A stretch of DNA of 64,000 bases from Cycas panzhihuaensis (taxonomy: Eukaryota > Cycadophyta): NCBI GenBank assembly GCA_023213395.1, contig CM041465.1, forward strand, positions 213,783,741 through 213,847,740, written 5' to 3'. The position numbers were made by a program, and so were the translations under genes. The notes below the pieces were generated by a model, which was not told the origin of the DNA, did not search any database, and saw only the letters and a list, made by a program, of their open reading frames with translations. Below are positions 10,976 through 20,988 of this stretch, piece after piece (the stretch's first letter is position 1; each line of letters opens with the position of its first letter).

Positions 10976-11790
10976 TTAGAGTTTTTACTGTATCTAATCA
11001 TGATACATTCTATGCTTTTCGAGTCCAGCTTGGTTCTTCTTTTGTCTGGTATGTGTACAAAGGCTTGACTGCCAAATACCTTTAGATGGCTAACATCTAT
11101 TTTTTTTCCTGTCCAGGCTTCTTCAGGTGTAAGATGTTCTACTGCTTTGGTTGGGCTCCTATTTAGTAAGTAACATGCAGTGTTTACTGCCTCTACCCAA
11201 TAATTCTTTGGGACTCCTTTCCCATGCACCATACTACGAGCCATTTCCATGATCACTCTGTTCTTCCTTTCTGCCACCCCATTAGATTGAAGTGTATAGG
11301 GAGTGGCGATCTGTCTTTGAATTCTATTGACTTTGCAATATTCCAAGAATTCTTTTGAAATGTATTCACCTCCCCCATCTGATCGTATGCATTTGATTTT
11401 TTCTTTGGACTCTAGTTCAACTTCTGCTTTGAACTCTTTGAATGTTGCATATACTTCAGACTTGTTATGCAAAAAATAGACCCAGATTTTCCTTATCATA
11501 TCATCTATGAAGGTGAGAAAGTATCTGCATCCGTTGATGGAGTGCAGAGTGAGCGGTCCACATATATCAGTGTGAATGAGTTCTAGTTTCTTTTGGGCTC
11601 ACCATTTGCTTTCCTTGAAGGGCAATCTTTGCTGCTTCCCTGATTGGCAACTTTTACATACAAAATTATCTGAAGTGATTGATGGGAGTCCATCAACTAA
11701 ACCTTCCTTTTTCATTTGTTTTAATTTGTCTAATGGAAGGTGTCCATACTTGAAATGCCACATTTTGTCATTATGATTTACAGCAGTGCA
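10976..11790 (-). pseudogene. Integrase of H, C-terminus deleted
   Basis: The zinc-binding region reads VCKSCQSGKQQRLPFKE (about 11630-11690). The catalytic core follows: first Asp in the IHTDICGPL region near 11570, second in CIRSDGGGEYI (about 11370-11400), and Glu in NGVAERKNRVIMEMARSM (about 11230-11290). Integrase joins element ends to host DNA. There is a stop near 11602 (after KESKW). The protein is cut after DSKSIECIMIRYSKNSK, where sequence jumps to the end of RT. Confidence 0.85.
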
Positions 11791-11795
11791 TGCTT

Positions 11796-12200
11796 TTACA
11801 ACAAAGTGACATGATATGAAAGCAACCTATACAGGTCATTACTTTCTATCCCCTTTGCAATTACATGGCCATTATTTTTCATGTCAAGGATATAACAATA
11901 TCCTTTTTCATCAAAGACAGTTCTCAGACCCTTTTTTCCAAGTTGGGATATAGACAGAAGATTCATCTTTATGTCAAGAACTAACAACACATTTCTAATT
12001 TTTTTGATGCTACCTTGCAGTTCTATAATAATGGTTCCTACACCCTTGATGTTGAGGGGATATTTATCCCCTAGCTCCACAGATTTATCTGAGGCATAAG
12101 GCTACAAGGTTTTGAACCACTCCTCTTAGCTGGTCATGTGACACGATGCTCCTGAGTCGATGTACCACACGTCTTTATCTTGGAGAGATGCGGCAAGAGC
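11796..12200 (-). pseudogene. Protease and pre-integrase region of H
   Basis: The protease active site reads VWYIDSGASCHMTS near 12130-12180 (minus strand), followed by a stop. The chain continues as VELGDKYPLNIKGVGTI and the NLLSISQLGKKG block typical of the copia pre-integrase segment. Several stops interrupt the reading. Confidence 0.75.
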
Positions 12201-13135
12201 AATGATGAATGTGGTCTCCTCCTCTTCTTCTTCATTTTGTTCCTTGCTATAATTGCCCATGGGTCTTTTACCTTTCTAAATGTCAACTCTCCTAGTTGGG
12301 CATTGGTATGGAAAGTGTCCTGCTTAGCCACAATGATAACATAGGTCAAATGCTCTATAGGAACTTGTAAAATGACTGGTCTTACCACAGTTGTAGCGCA
12401 GTCTTGGCGCTGAGATGTGTCCTCTTCCTCGCGAATCTTGCTATCTTCCTTGTGACTGGGCTCTAAACTCTAGAGCCCTTCCTCGTCCTCTGCTTCTTCC
12501 TCTAGTTCCCAGATTTAGTCTGGATACAAAGGCATCTTCAAGTTCTGCAGAGTCTTCATATCTTTTATTTCTTTATTCCTGCCTTAGGAGTAGTCCTGTG
12601 AGTGTGTCCAATGTCATTGTTGCTATCTGATCATTATTTGTAATAGTGTTAATTGTGACATCGAAGGATTTTGGCAATTCATCGCTACCATTTCAACCAG
12701 CTTCGTAATCGAAATTGCGGATCCTCGCTAAGTAGATCATTCGCAAGGATATCACTTTGTGCATGAATTCACCACAGCTCAGCTTTTCATGTGTATCTTG
12801 AATAATTCCTCCTTGAGTTCCACTATTCTAGCTTTATTCTTTTAACCATACAATTTCTCAAAGCACTTCCAGATTTCAGCAGTAGTGGTTAAGTTTTCCA
12901 CATACACAAGTAGCGGATCAGAAATGGATAACTTAAGCAGTATTACTCCAGTACTATCCCATTCTTCCCAGCTTGTTAGATCTGCCCTAGATGTTTTAGG
13001 CTTGTCTTCCTTTTCAAGAGCTATTTGCCAAGCATTTTTGGCTCTTAGAAGGGTTTCTATTTTGATTTTTCATATATGGTAGTTGTTGTCAGTGAGCTTG
13101 TCTGAATCAGAGAGAGCCAAGATAGAAGAAGGCAT
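12201..13135 (-). pseudogene. gag: Gag of H
   Basis: Start ATG is at 13135-13133 on the minus strand (MPSSILALSDSDKLTDNNY), followed by the copia gag pattern WKIKIETLLRAKNAW and SDPLLVYVENLTTTAEIWKCFEKLYG. A degraded zinc knuckle of the CYHCGKxGHF type lies near 12290-12330 in a shifted frame. Frame changes and stops make it non-functional. Confidence 0.75.
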
Positions 13136-13845
13136 TATGGACACAAAAAATAAGTTGCAGACGTCTTAGGTTATACAACGGATGGATTTTTGTAAGGTAC
13201 GGAAGGTGTATGGATGAAGGCAAACTATACCTCAAAAGAAAGATGGTGGCGAGAGGATTCCAGATTTGAAATTATTTTTCTAAGACAGTCCCTAGTTTGG
13301 GAGAAAAACAGTCTGAAAAGTAATCTTGGCGGCTAGGTTTTTTTGAGAAAAATACTCATATCAATCAAATCACTCATTTAAATTGGTCAAAATCAGTCAC
13401 AATGGGGGCGTATAGAGTATATAGAGAGTTTATGAACGTTTTCAGAGAGAAAATTGAGAGAAAACTGAGGATTTTAGGTACTTGTCTCAAGACCCACATT
13501 CTTCTGAAAACTGGGTAAAACCCCTTCGAAATGACTCTTGATGACTTCATGCCAGTAGAGAAAGATGACGAGGATGGTCTGATCTACCTTCTAGCCAAAT
13601 TTTAGCTCATTCTGAGCACTTTGATTTTTTGTCCGCATTTGCCTGCATAATTACGTCATCGGTCCGTACATAGGCAAAATTCTTCTCCCCTTTGTTTTGA
13701 TTCTCGACCGAGCTTTCACCGCCTCCTTCTTGCCTTCTAAACTTCTTCGCCTTTCACACGCTTATTCTACTGCCTTACTTGGACACAACTTAAATCACCG
13801 GCACAACCTCTCTCAATCGACGTGATGACCGCCGCTCTGATACCA
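13136..13845 (-). other. Leader and primer site of H
   Basis: About 700 bases without a gene between the gag start and the 5' LTR. The primer site TGGTATCAGAGC (minus strand, 13845-13834) directly abuts the LTR end TCA, as in copia elements primed by initiator Met tRNA. Confidence 0.85.
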
Positions 13846-14048
13846 TGATAGAATTCTAAGACACAGATGAATAGAACTGAATGGTTCAAATGCTTATTGA
13901 TCAACTGAATGGAAATTTATACAAGTTGGAGTTGTAACTCCTTTGGAACTAAATGTAACCGCTACATGTCTAACTGACATGTGTCCAAGTGGTGAGTGTC
14001 TTAAGTTATATACAAAGCGGGTCTCTAGATAAAACATTATATCTAACA
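13846..14048 (-). repeat. 5' LTR of H
   Basis: On the minus strand it opens TGTTAGATATAATG and closes CTATCA. At 203 bases it is the same length as the 3' copy. Confidence 0.92.
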
Positions 14049-14708
14049 AATACGACTAAGCCATGTGGTAATTTTACAATAAATGTAAAATTTTCCATGG
14101 AAGATTTAAAAAAAATGAAGTGTAATAGTCGCCCCACAATAAACTTCACGGTACTGTGATCTTTACTGCGATGCGATAACAACATACCAAGATGAAAGAA
14201 AAAAGAGTTAGAAGGTCAAGAAAATAGGTACTCTAGGCCTGGGGGAGAGGTATGACCCTCTATCCAAATGGCTGAGGATAGTCATGGGATCAAGGAGACC
14301 TATGCTAGATGAAGTACCAAAAGACCTGAAACACCCAAAAGGTTGATAAATGAATGAAAATATACTAATGACACCTAGGCAAAGTGTTAGGGGTTGAGGT
14401 ATGGCAACAAGGTTGTGAATGGGTCACAAGGGATGAATGATGCTTGGGACAATGTGGACACGTGTAGGAGGGTTGCAGAGTGCCATTGGGATCAATATCC
14501 TTGGATTGTCATAGGCTGAAATAATGTCATGTAGTATGATTAGGCAAGAGATGCATAACAGTCATGCAAATAAACTAGTCAATCATGTAATAAAAACAAA
14601 GAGGCACTTTAATTTACCTTTCTAAAATAGACCAAGGCAAAGGATAGAAGCATACCTACACTTACCTGAGTCAACTCATCAAAACCCATTCCTAGTAGCT
14701 GGGAAATA
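14049..14708 (-). repeat. LTR I (Tat family), proximal part, minus strand
   Basis: On the minus strand it starts TATTTCC (TG changed to TA) at 14708 and shares GGAATGGG, GACTCAGGTAAGT and AGGTATGCTTCT with LTRs A and F. Further along, a block near 14060-14150 matches A at about 7505-7640 and F at about 53880-54000. It lies directly against the RT/RNase H coding sequence of B, so I (solo LTR or full element) inserted there. The rest of the element, if any, is left of the window. Confidence 0.75.
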
Positions 14709-14709
14709 A

Positions 14710-15360
14710 GATACCAAGACTATCATAAATCTTTTAAAGAAAGATGTTGAGCTATGATAGACTCCTCAAGTTTAAGATTCCTTCGACAAGCTAAAGTAAG
14801 CTTTGGTTTTAACACATGTGCTTTCTCCCCTAAGGTTTGATAAGTCTTTCATCTTGTACACTTCTTCTATAGAGGAATCATTAGTAGGAATGTTGGCATA
14901 AGAGGATGACTTTAATAAAGAACGAGTTATTTATTTCATTATTAGGACCCTTGCGGCTGCTAAACTTTATTATTACCTTCCTAAAAAAGAATGCCTTACT
15001 TTATATTTTCACTATTAAGAAGTTATGCCACTACCTTCTTGGCAATAAGGTTTATCTTATTGTTTAGTCAGACCTAATTAGATATTTGTTAACTAAATCT
15101 AATCTTACTAGACAATTAGGTAAATGGTCCTTGTTGCTTTAAGAGTTTGATTTTCAAATTTTCAGTAGAAAGTTTAAGAAAGACGTGATTATCCCAAAGA
15201 TCATGGTTGATTCTCCTCTTCCTAATCTTGCAAAGCAACCTATTTATGATTCTCTTCTAGATGAACATGTCCTCCATATCCAGATTATCCCTTCTGATGA
15301 TCCATGGTATGGAGAGATTAGGTCATACCTTTACAATTAATCTTTCCGTTCTCCTTCTAC
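14710..15360 (+). pseudogene. RT C-terminus and gypsy RNase H of B
   Basis: The frame starting at 14710 reads INLLKKDVEL and KLKxALVLTHVLSPLRFDKSFILYTSS, the RT/RNase H junction of gypsy elements. It continues with GMLAxEDDFNKERVIYFIxRTLAAAKLYY and KKECLTLYF. After a frame change come HYLLGNKVYL and LGKWSLLL-EFDFQI. These are standard blocks of the element's own RNase H. At least ten stops are present. It is cut at its 5' side by LTR I. Confidence 0.75.
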
Positions 15361-16560
15361 CTCAAAGAAGAGGAGATCAATTTTAATTGCTACTACGTAA
15401 TCTTTTTTGCTTGGTAATATGCTTTATATATGTTCTTTTGATGGAATTCTTTTGAGATGTCTTTTTCCTGATGAAACATGTATGGCCTTAACAAAATCCA
15501 ATGAAGGGATATATGGTGGAGATTTTGGTGGTTGACCAATGGCCCAACGTATTCTACGTATGGGTTATTATTAGCCTACCTTGTTTAAAGATACTCATTC
15601 TTACATACAAAATGTTAGAGATGATAATCTCATATGACCTTGATACAAAAGCCTATATAAGAAATAAAATTGATTGTTTCACCTTAGTCTTTTTCCTAAT
15701 GGGGCTTTGACCTCATTGGTCAAATCTTTCTAACATCATCTAATGGGCATAAGTTTATCATAACTGCAACCAAATATTTTACCAAATAGAGTAAAGCTAT
15801 TACATTAGCCACTTCTATTAGGAAGATTATTAGCACACTTATCTTTGAGCATATCATTTGTAGATTTAGGGTACTAGATGTTATTGTTATTGATAATATA
15901 ACTTCATTTTGTAATCCCTATATTAGTGAATTATGTAACAAATTCTATATCACTCATAGACTATGAACCCCTTATAACCCAAAGGCAAATGGTCCAATTG
16001 AAGCCTTTAATAAAACTTTAGCCAAAATTTTAGCTTAAACAATTACCACGTCTCATAGAGATTAGCACATTCAATTATTTCTAGTATTATGGGCTTATAA
16101 AACCTCCATTAGAAATCCTATAGGCATGAGATCATTATCTCTTATTTATGGTGTTGAGGCTATACTCCCATTAGAAGTTGAGATTACCTCCTTGTGTGTC
16201 TCATTGAAGGAATTTACTGATGATGAGTTCTAAAAGGAAGCGTGCCTCTTGGAGCTTGAAAAACTAGATGAGACCTATTTACAAGCCTTATAGAATAATA
16301 TGGCATCTTAGGCTAGAGTCTAGGCTACTCATGATAGGTAAATTAGGCATAGGAAGCTTAGTGTTGGTGATAAAGTGTTGAAATTAGAGTACTTACATGA
16401 TAAGCAAAACAAATTTTCTCTAAAATGGATTGGTTCCTATCTAGTAATTAAAGATTTGAATAATGGAGCTTATCAAATCTCAACAATGGAGGGTCTAGAA
16501 CTTAAAAATCCTATGAATTCTCAATGTCTATGAAAGTTCTATGCCTAATAGCACTTATCC
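15361..16560 (+). pseudogene. Integrase of B
   Basis: The core begins near 15705 (GFDLIGQIFLTSSNGHKFIITATKYFTK, first Asp). It continues with RFRVLDVIVIDNITSFCNPYI (second Asp) and TPYNPKANGPIEAFNKTLAKILA (Glu) near 15970-16035. A long C-terminal part follows with WAYKTSIRNPIGM, LIYGVEAILPLEVEI and DKVLKLEYLHDKQNKFSLKWIGSYLVI. This is a typical Tat/Ogre integrase, without a chromodomain. A readable zinc-binding part upstream (15360-15700) is too decayed to place. Many TAG/TAA stops. Confidence 0.8.
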
Positions 16561-17600
16561 TTTACCTCTATAATGAGGATAAACTATGGTTTTAAATCTT
16601 CTATCTTACTTAATGAGCTGAAACTATGGGCAATTCTTTTCTTTAGTTTTTTCTTATTTTCCTTTAGGATATATTTTACTTTTATCAAAAGTCTTACTCA
16701 TAATCATATAAGCCTTTTTCTCCTTCTATAATTTGTGTTGATTGTGGGTGCTCTTTTACCATATGTTGATTTTGTTCTCTTTTGAGTTCCATGCTCAAGA
16801 GAGAATTTGGGCCCCAACTTTATCACTTGTTTTCATCCTTGAAAGAGAGACATTTTTATTAGCTTCAAATACTTTGCCATTAGTTGAGATCACACTTCTA
16901 TTTATTAGTCCTACATCTTGAGGATTCCTTCTTGGTCATACATCACTTACTATTTTCTTTTTAGTTGTTCTTATTATCCTTAGATCACTCTATTTGTATC
17001 TTGAAGTGAATACTCATTCTGTCACCTTTCCTTTACATTTGAAGACACTGTGATTTTGATCTCCTCTTTTTCCTGTGGTTTAATCCTTAAGGAAACTAGT
17101 CTCTTCTTTAAATTCTATTAAAAAGGACAAATCCTATATGTGTTAAGTAAAAGAACTTTATAATTATATGATTATAACTCCCTTCTTGTAAAAAAAAAAA
17201 GAGCGAAAGAATTAATTAAAAAAAAAGTAAAAAAGAAAGAAAAGTAAAAGAAAAATTTTTAAAAAAAGTAAAAGAAAGTATATTGTTATCATCCTCTTAT
17301 AATCTGAAGAAAGTCGTGTGATGGTTTCATCCCCATCTATCCATCTATAGGTTGGGTTCATTTAGATGAGTCATTTAGGATTTTTAGGTCTAGCTGCTTG
17401 GGTCCATCATGGCCTCAGTTATGATTGAACCCTGCTTGGCACCTTTTACTAGTATTAATCATGATCATCCCAATTATGATTCCTCTTTCTCTTCACCATA
17501 GTTAGAATTAATTTCATTCATTACCATATCCTTATTGATTGATTCCCATACCCTCCTTTATTGATCATACTCTCTCCAAATTTTAGTCCTATTTTCCCAT
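16561..17600 (+). other. Spacer of B between integrase and second RNase H
   Basis: No gene. Two copies of the family motif, AATGAGGATAAACTATGG (about 16572) and AATGAGCTGAAACTATGG (about 16611), sit just after integrase. A purine-rich, A-dominated tract (mainly A with G) fills about 17187-17285. Confidence 0.55.
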
Positions 17601-18010
17601 GGCATTAAGTATATTCAATGATGGAGGTAGTGGGGGTAACCTAGGACCATCTTCTTTTGCTTTGGTGATTTATAACCAATTAGAAAATCCTATCCTCTTT
17701 ATTGAATCATTTATACCTAGAGAAACTAATAATAAAGCTTAGTATTTTGCCATTATAGGAGCATTATCTGATATTTCTCACTTTTACCTTGGACCTATCG
17801 CTATATATTCTAATTCTCAGGTTGTAGTCTATCACATAGTTGGGATGTATTAGGTGCACTCACCACAACTCCTTCTCCTTTATCATTGTTATCACTATTT
17901 TCTTAAGTTACCATCTAGTATATCCTTCATTCCTTTAATGTTAAAATTGATGCTCTTGTTTCCTCTATCTTAGATGATTACTTTGGTTGACTTTCATCTT
18001 TTACCTGGGA
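17601..18010 (+). pseudogene. Second RNase H-like domain of B (archaeal-like type)
   Basis: The frame reads GGSGGNLGPSSFALVIYNQ, then FIPRETNNKAxYFAIIGAL, then IYSNSQVVVYHIVGMY. It aligns with the A copy at 6200-6480 (ETNNKA and SQVxVxH shared). The first acidic residue has no clear counterpart, and the third (DSQ) is now NSQ. It lies about 1.04 kb after integrase, the same spacing as the A spacer predicts. Decayed and non-functional. Confidence 0.6.
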
Positions 18011-18605
18011 GCATCTTACTCTGGAACAAGTATAAACTACCACTCTGTAAAGAGTATAAACTACTAATTTTGGAAGATAAAGATTTAAGTAGTTTGAGAG
18101 TTAAGATGATAGGTTAAAGAGTGAAATGAAGTATTTGAAAGGGATAAACCCATGTGGGAATCTTGGGCCATAGAGGATCTTGGTAGTAGGTAAGATCCTA
18201 AAAACTTCTTATTCCTATAAGAAGCCAATAAGGAATCTAGTATACTCACATGACTAGTTATTTATTAAGTGAAATTAGTCTTTTATTTGGTAAATAGCAT
18301 GTTTTCTTTATGTATAGATTATATAAATATGGATTTTATTCTATGTTTATATAATCTATCAAGAGTATAATATGAATTATATGAGTGTTTTTTCTTAAGA
18401 CACTTATATTATTTTATCTTCTACTTTTATAAACCTATTACTATTTGTTTTAGATGGTTTTATATTTATAGAATTAGAATATATAAACCTTTCATTTACT
18501 CTCTTTTATCCTTTATTTATTTTCTATTCTTCCCTACTTCTTGTTATCTTTTTCTTTCCAAAATCATCTCACTCTGGAATGAGTATAAACTACCATGTAC
18601 ATACT

Positions 18606-18610
<5 letters not shown>

Positions 18611-18640
<30 letters not shown>
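18611..18640. repeat. (GT)15 microsatellite
   Basis: Fifteen uninterrupted GT units in B's 3' UTR. Confidence 0.95.
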
Positions 18641-18643
<3 letters not shown>

Positions 18644-18796
18644 AGAACAAAATTTTAAAAGTATTTTGACCCTCATTTACCTATTAAAGAGCCTAAACTA
18701 TGATAGGGTAATGTTCTAACCACCTTTTACCAGTTAAAGAGCTTAAACTATGATAGGGAACCCTTCAAAAGATAATTGTTGACGGGGTTAAACTAT

Positions 18797-18815
18797 GATA
18801 ATCAACCTTTGAAAG
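18797..18815 (+). repeat. Left target duplication of L1-1
   Basis: GATAATCAACCTTTGAAAG, 19 bases, repeated exactly at 25327-25345. Confidence 0.93.
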
Positions 18816-19476
18816 CGAACAGGAGAATGACGATGAACTATCACTAGGGTTAGCTCTGCGACGACCTATGAAGAATGGTGGTGGCTAGCAGGAGATGGAG
18901 ATAGAGACGTAGGAGTGGGGGGGTACCCCTAGATAAATTGCTTGATGGGGTTTGGTTTCGGTTGGACTTAGTTCCCTTCTAGGAGGTGAAGGCAGACGGG
19001 AGAGCCAGATTTCTGGCTCAGACAGAGGAGGCTTTGATGGGAAAAGAGGCGGTGGTGAAGGATGGATAGCCCTAGCCAGAGAGGGCTATGAAACTAAGGG
19101 AATATTAAGTTGCAAGTTGGAGATTCGTCAGAAAGAAGGCGTGAAGACAAAGAAGAAGGGAAGGATCAAGGATGTAGCTATACATCACAGCTTTGAGCGG
19201 ATAGGTCTAGGTGGAGCCAGACAGAACATAGTCCTGACTTTAGTAGGGTCTGCACTAGGTAGCTAGAGGAGACTAAGTCAAGGATGGAGTTTATTTGACC
19301 CTCAAGTTGTCCAAGATTGGAATACCAGAAGAGTTAAGGAGGTAGAGACTCAAAACAGAAAGGGGGTAAGCTCTGAATTTGCATATTCAATTTTGTGGTG
19401 AGGTCATGCAGTTGTTATTATGTTTGTAACCTAAATGATGCAAGAACCAAACCAGGCTCATTCCTCACCCTCGGGG
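18816..19476 (+). promoter_or_regulatory. 5' UTR of L1-1
   Basis: G- and A-rich leader with no domain I recognise. The open frame at 18952-19266 has no match I know. Plant L1 5' UTRs carry the internal promoter; no specific box can be defended here. Confidence 0.5.
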
Positions 19477-20934
19477 ATGACTTACCTTGATGTTTTGAGG
19501 AATGGTAACCTTGAAGAACATGAACATGAGATTCACCCTATCAAGATTGGAAACAGGTTCAAAATTTCAATCCTAAAATAGGTAACTGATAAGACTATTC
19601 TATATTGGGAAAACAACCTAGTGGGTAGGTTTTTAAGACCCAGACCAGGGTTCATCATTAGAGAATGGATTAGAAATAAGTGGAAAACTAGAAACCCAGT
19701 TCAGGTTATGGCAATGCTGAAGGGATGCGTTCTCTTTAGGTTTACTAATCAGGAGGATATGATTCCCATCCTTCTTAAATCTCCATAGATGTTTGGGAGA
19801 AAAGCCATGACTTTGGAGAAGTGGCACCCAGATTTTGACCCTAGAATTTTGGTGGTAAAACAAGCCCCAGTCTAGGTGCAGATGCTAGGCCTACCCCTGC
19901 ATTTCTGAAATCTAGAGGTGGTCAAAGGGGTGGCCAAGATGATCGGGCCTTTACTGGCAATGGACTCAGTAACAAAACATAGACCCCGATTGATGAACGC
20001 AAGATTTTATATCCTTGCCAGGATCGACAGTGAGCTTCCAGACAATGTTGAGATCAAGTTGGATGGAAGATCCATCATCCAAAGTTTATTTTTTGAAGTG
20101 GAAGGTTTTAGATGTGCTAAATGTAAGTGTAGGGGGTATCTTCCTTTTCAATGCCCAGGGATTCTAACAAGGATGGACAAGTAGGAAGAAAAGAAAGAAG
20201 ATGGGGAAAAGGAAGTAATTAGAGAGGAGGCCTTGGCTGTAGGCACCAAACAGCTAGGTAAGGCAGAGGACAGAATTGAGATAGACGGCAAAGAAGAGGT
20301 GGCTTCTAGAGGGGCAGTGTTAGATAAAGCTAATGGAAAGCCTTATAGTACGCTGGGCCAGTTAGCAGTCTTGGAACCGGGTTATGATAAGGAAGCTCCA
20401 GAAGACAGCAGTAAAGAACCAGTGGAATTAGAGGCAAGAAAGGGGGGGCCTAAAGGAATAGATGTTAACAGAAGTGCGGGTCAAGTTCCAGCCCCAGAAC
20501 GAGAATTGTCAGCAGAGGGTTCTAAAGATCAAACAAAGGCGGCTGGTCGGGCGACGGGGGGAGGAGATATCCCCCCAACAGTTGTAGAGCCAGCTATGGC
20601 TTAGCTTATGAAGAACATCAACTGGGATTTAGAGGATTACTTCTTAAAGACAGAGGAGGGGGGGATTCAGGATCCACCCCAAACGGAGGGGCAAGTAGGT
20701 AACGAGGCTGAAGGGGTTTCCGGACCGGGGGCTAAAGTAGTGGATCTAGAAAAGGGAGGAGGAGGGACTCATAAACGGGTCTCAAAAGGTAACATGCTAG
20801 ATCCAAAGAAGGCTTCAGATTATGGGCTAGAAAAGAAGGTGGGTAGGCCACATAAAAAGGCAACCAGAGAGAAGGAAACATTGGCTCAAATTGACATGGG
20901 GTACTGGAGTACTTTAAAGGAGGGGGTGCATTAG
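19477..20934 (+). pseudogene. L1-1 ORF1 (gag-like, DUF4283 plus zinc knuckle)
   Basis: From ATG 19477 one frame of 485 codons reaches TAG 20932-20934. Stops inside it: 19579-19581, about 19789, 19873 and 19906 (at expected Trp), 20182-20184 and 20602-20604. Residues about 20-190 match the DUF4283 fold of plant L1 ORF1 (FRFTNQEDM, GRKAMTLEKWHPDF, LNARFY-type block MNARFYILARIDSELPD). A knuckle CAKCKCRGYLPFQC follows near 20113-20155, with the His replaced. The C-terminal half is charged and low-complexity. ORF1 protein binds the LINE RNA. The 54-base gap to ORF2 keeps the same frame. Confidence 0.85.
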
Positions 20935-20988
20935 AGGGCCCTATCCTTAGAAGTAGGAAAGGATGACGGGCGAGGTTCCAAGATATTC

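Larger units (their letters stand above)
10116..14048 (-). mobile_element. Ty1/copia retrotransposon H, internally deleted
   Basis: Two 203-bp LTRs (10116-10318 and 13846-14048) differ at about 9 positions, nearly all transitions. Perfect 5-bp target duplications AATAC lie at 10111-10115 and 14049-14053. On the minus strand the order is 5' LTR, initiator-Met primer site, gag, protease, integrase, RNase H, 3' LTR, the copia order. Most of RT is deleted. It is inserted in LTR I and is among the younger insertions in the window. Confidence 0.92.
18011..18815 (+). repeat. 3' UTR of B, left of L1-1, with dispersed TAAACTATGAT motifs
   Basis: AT-rich and non-coding. Copies of an element-specific motif, (TTAA)AGAGCCTAAACTATGATAG and variants, occur near 18026, 18046, 18577, 18683, 18735 and 18783. 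Variable repeats in this position are known for Tat/Ogre elements. Confidence 0.6.
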
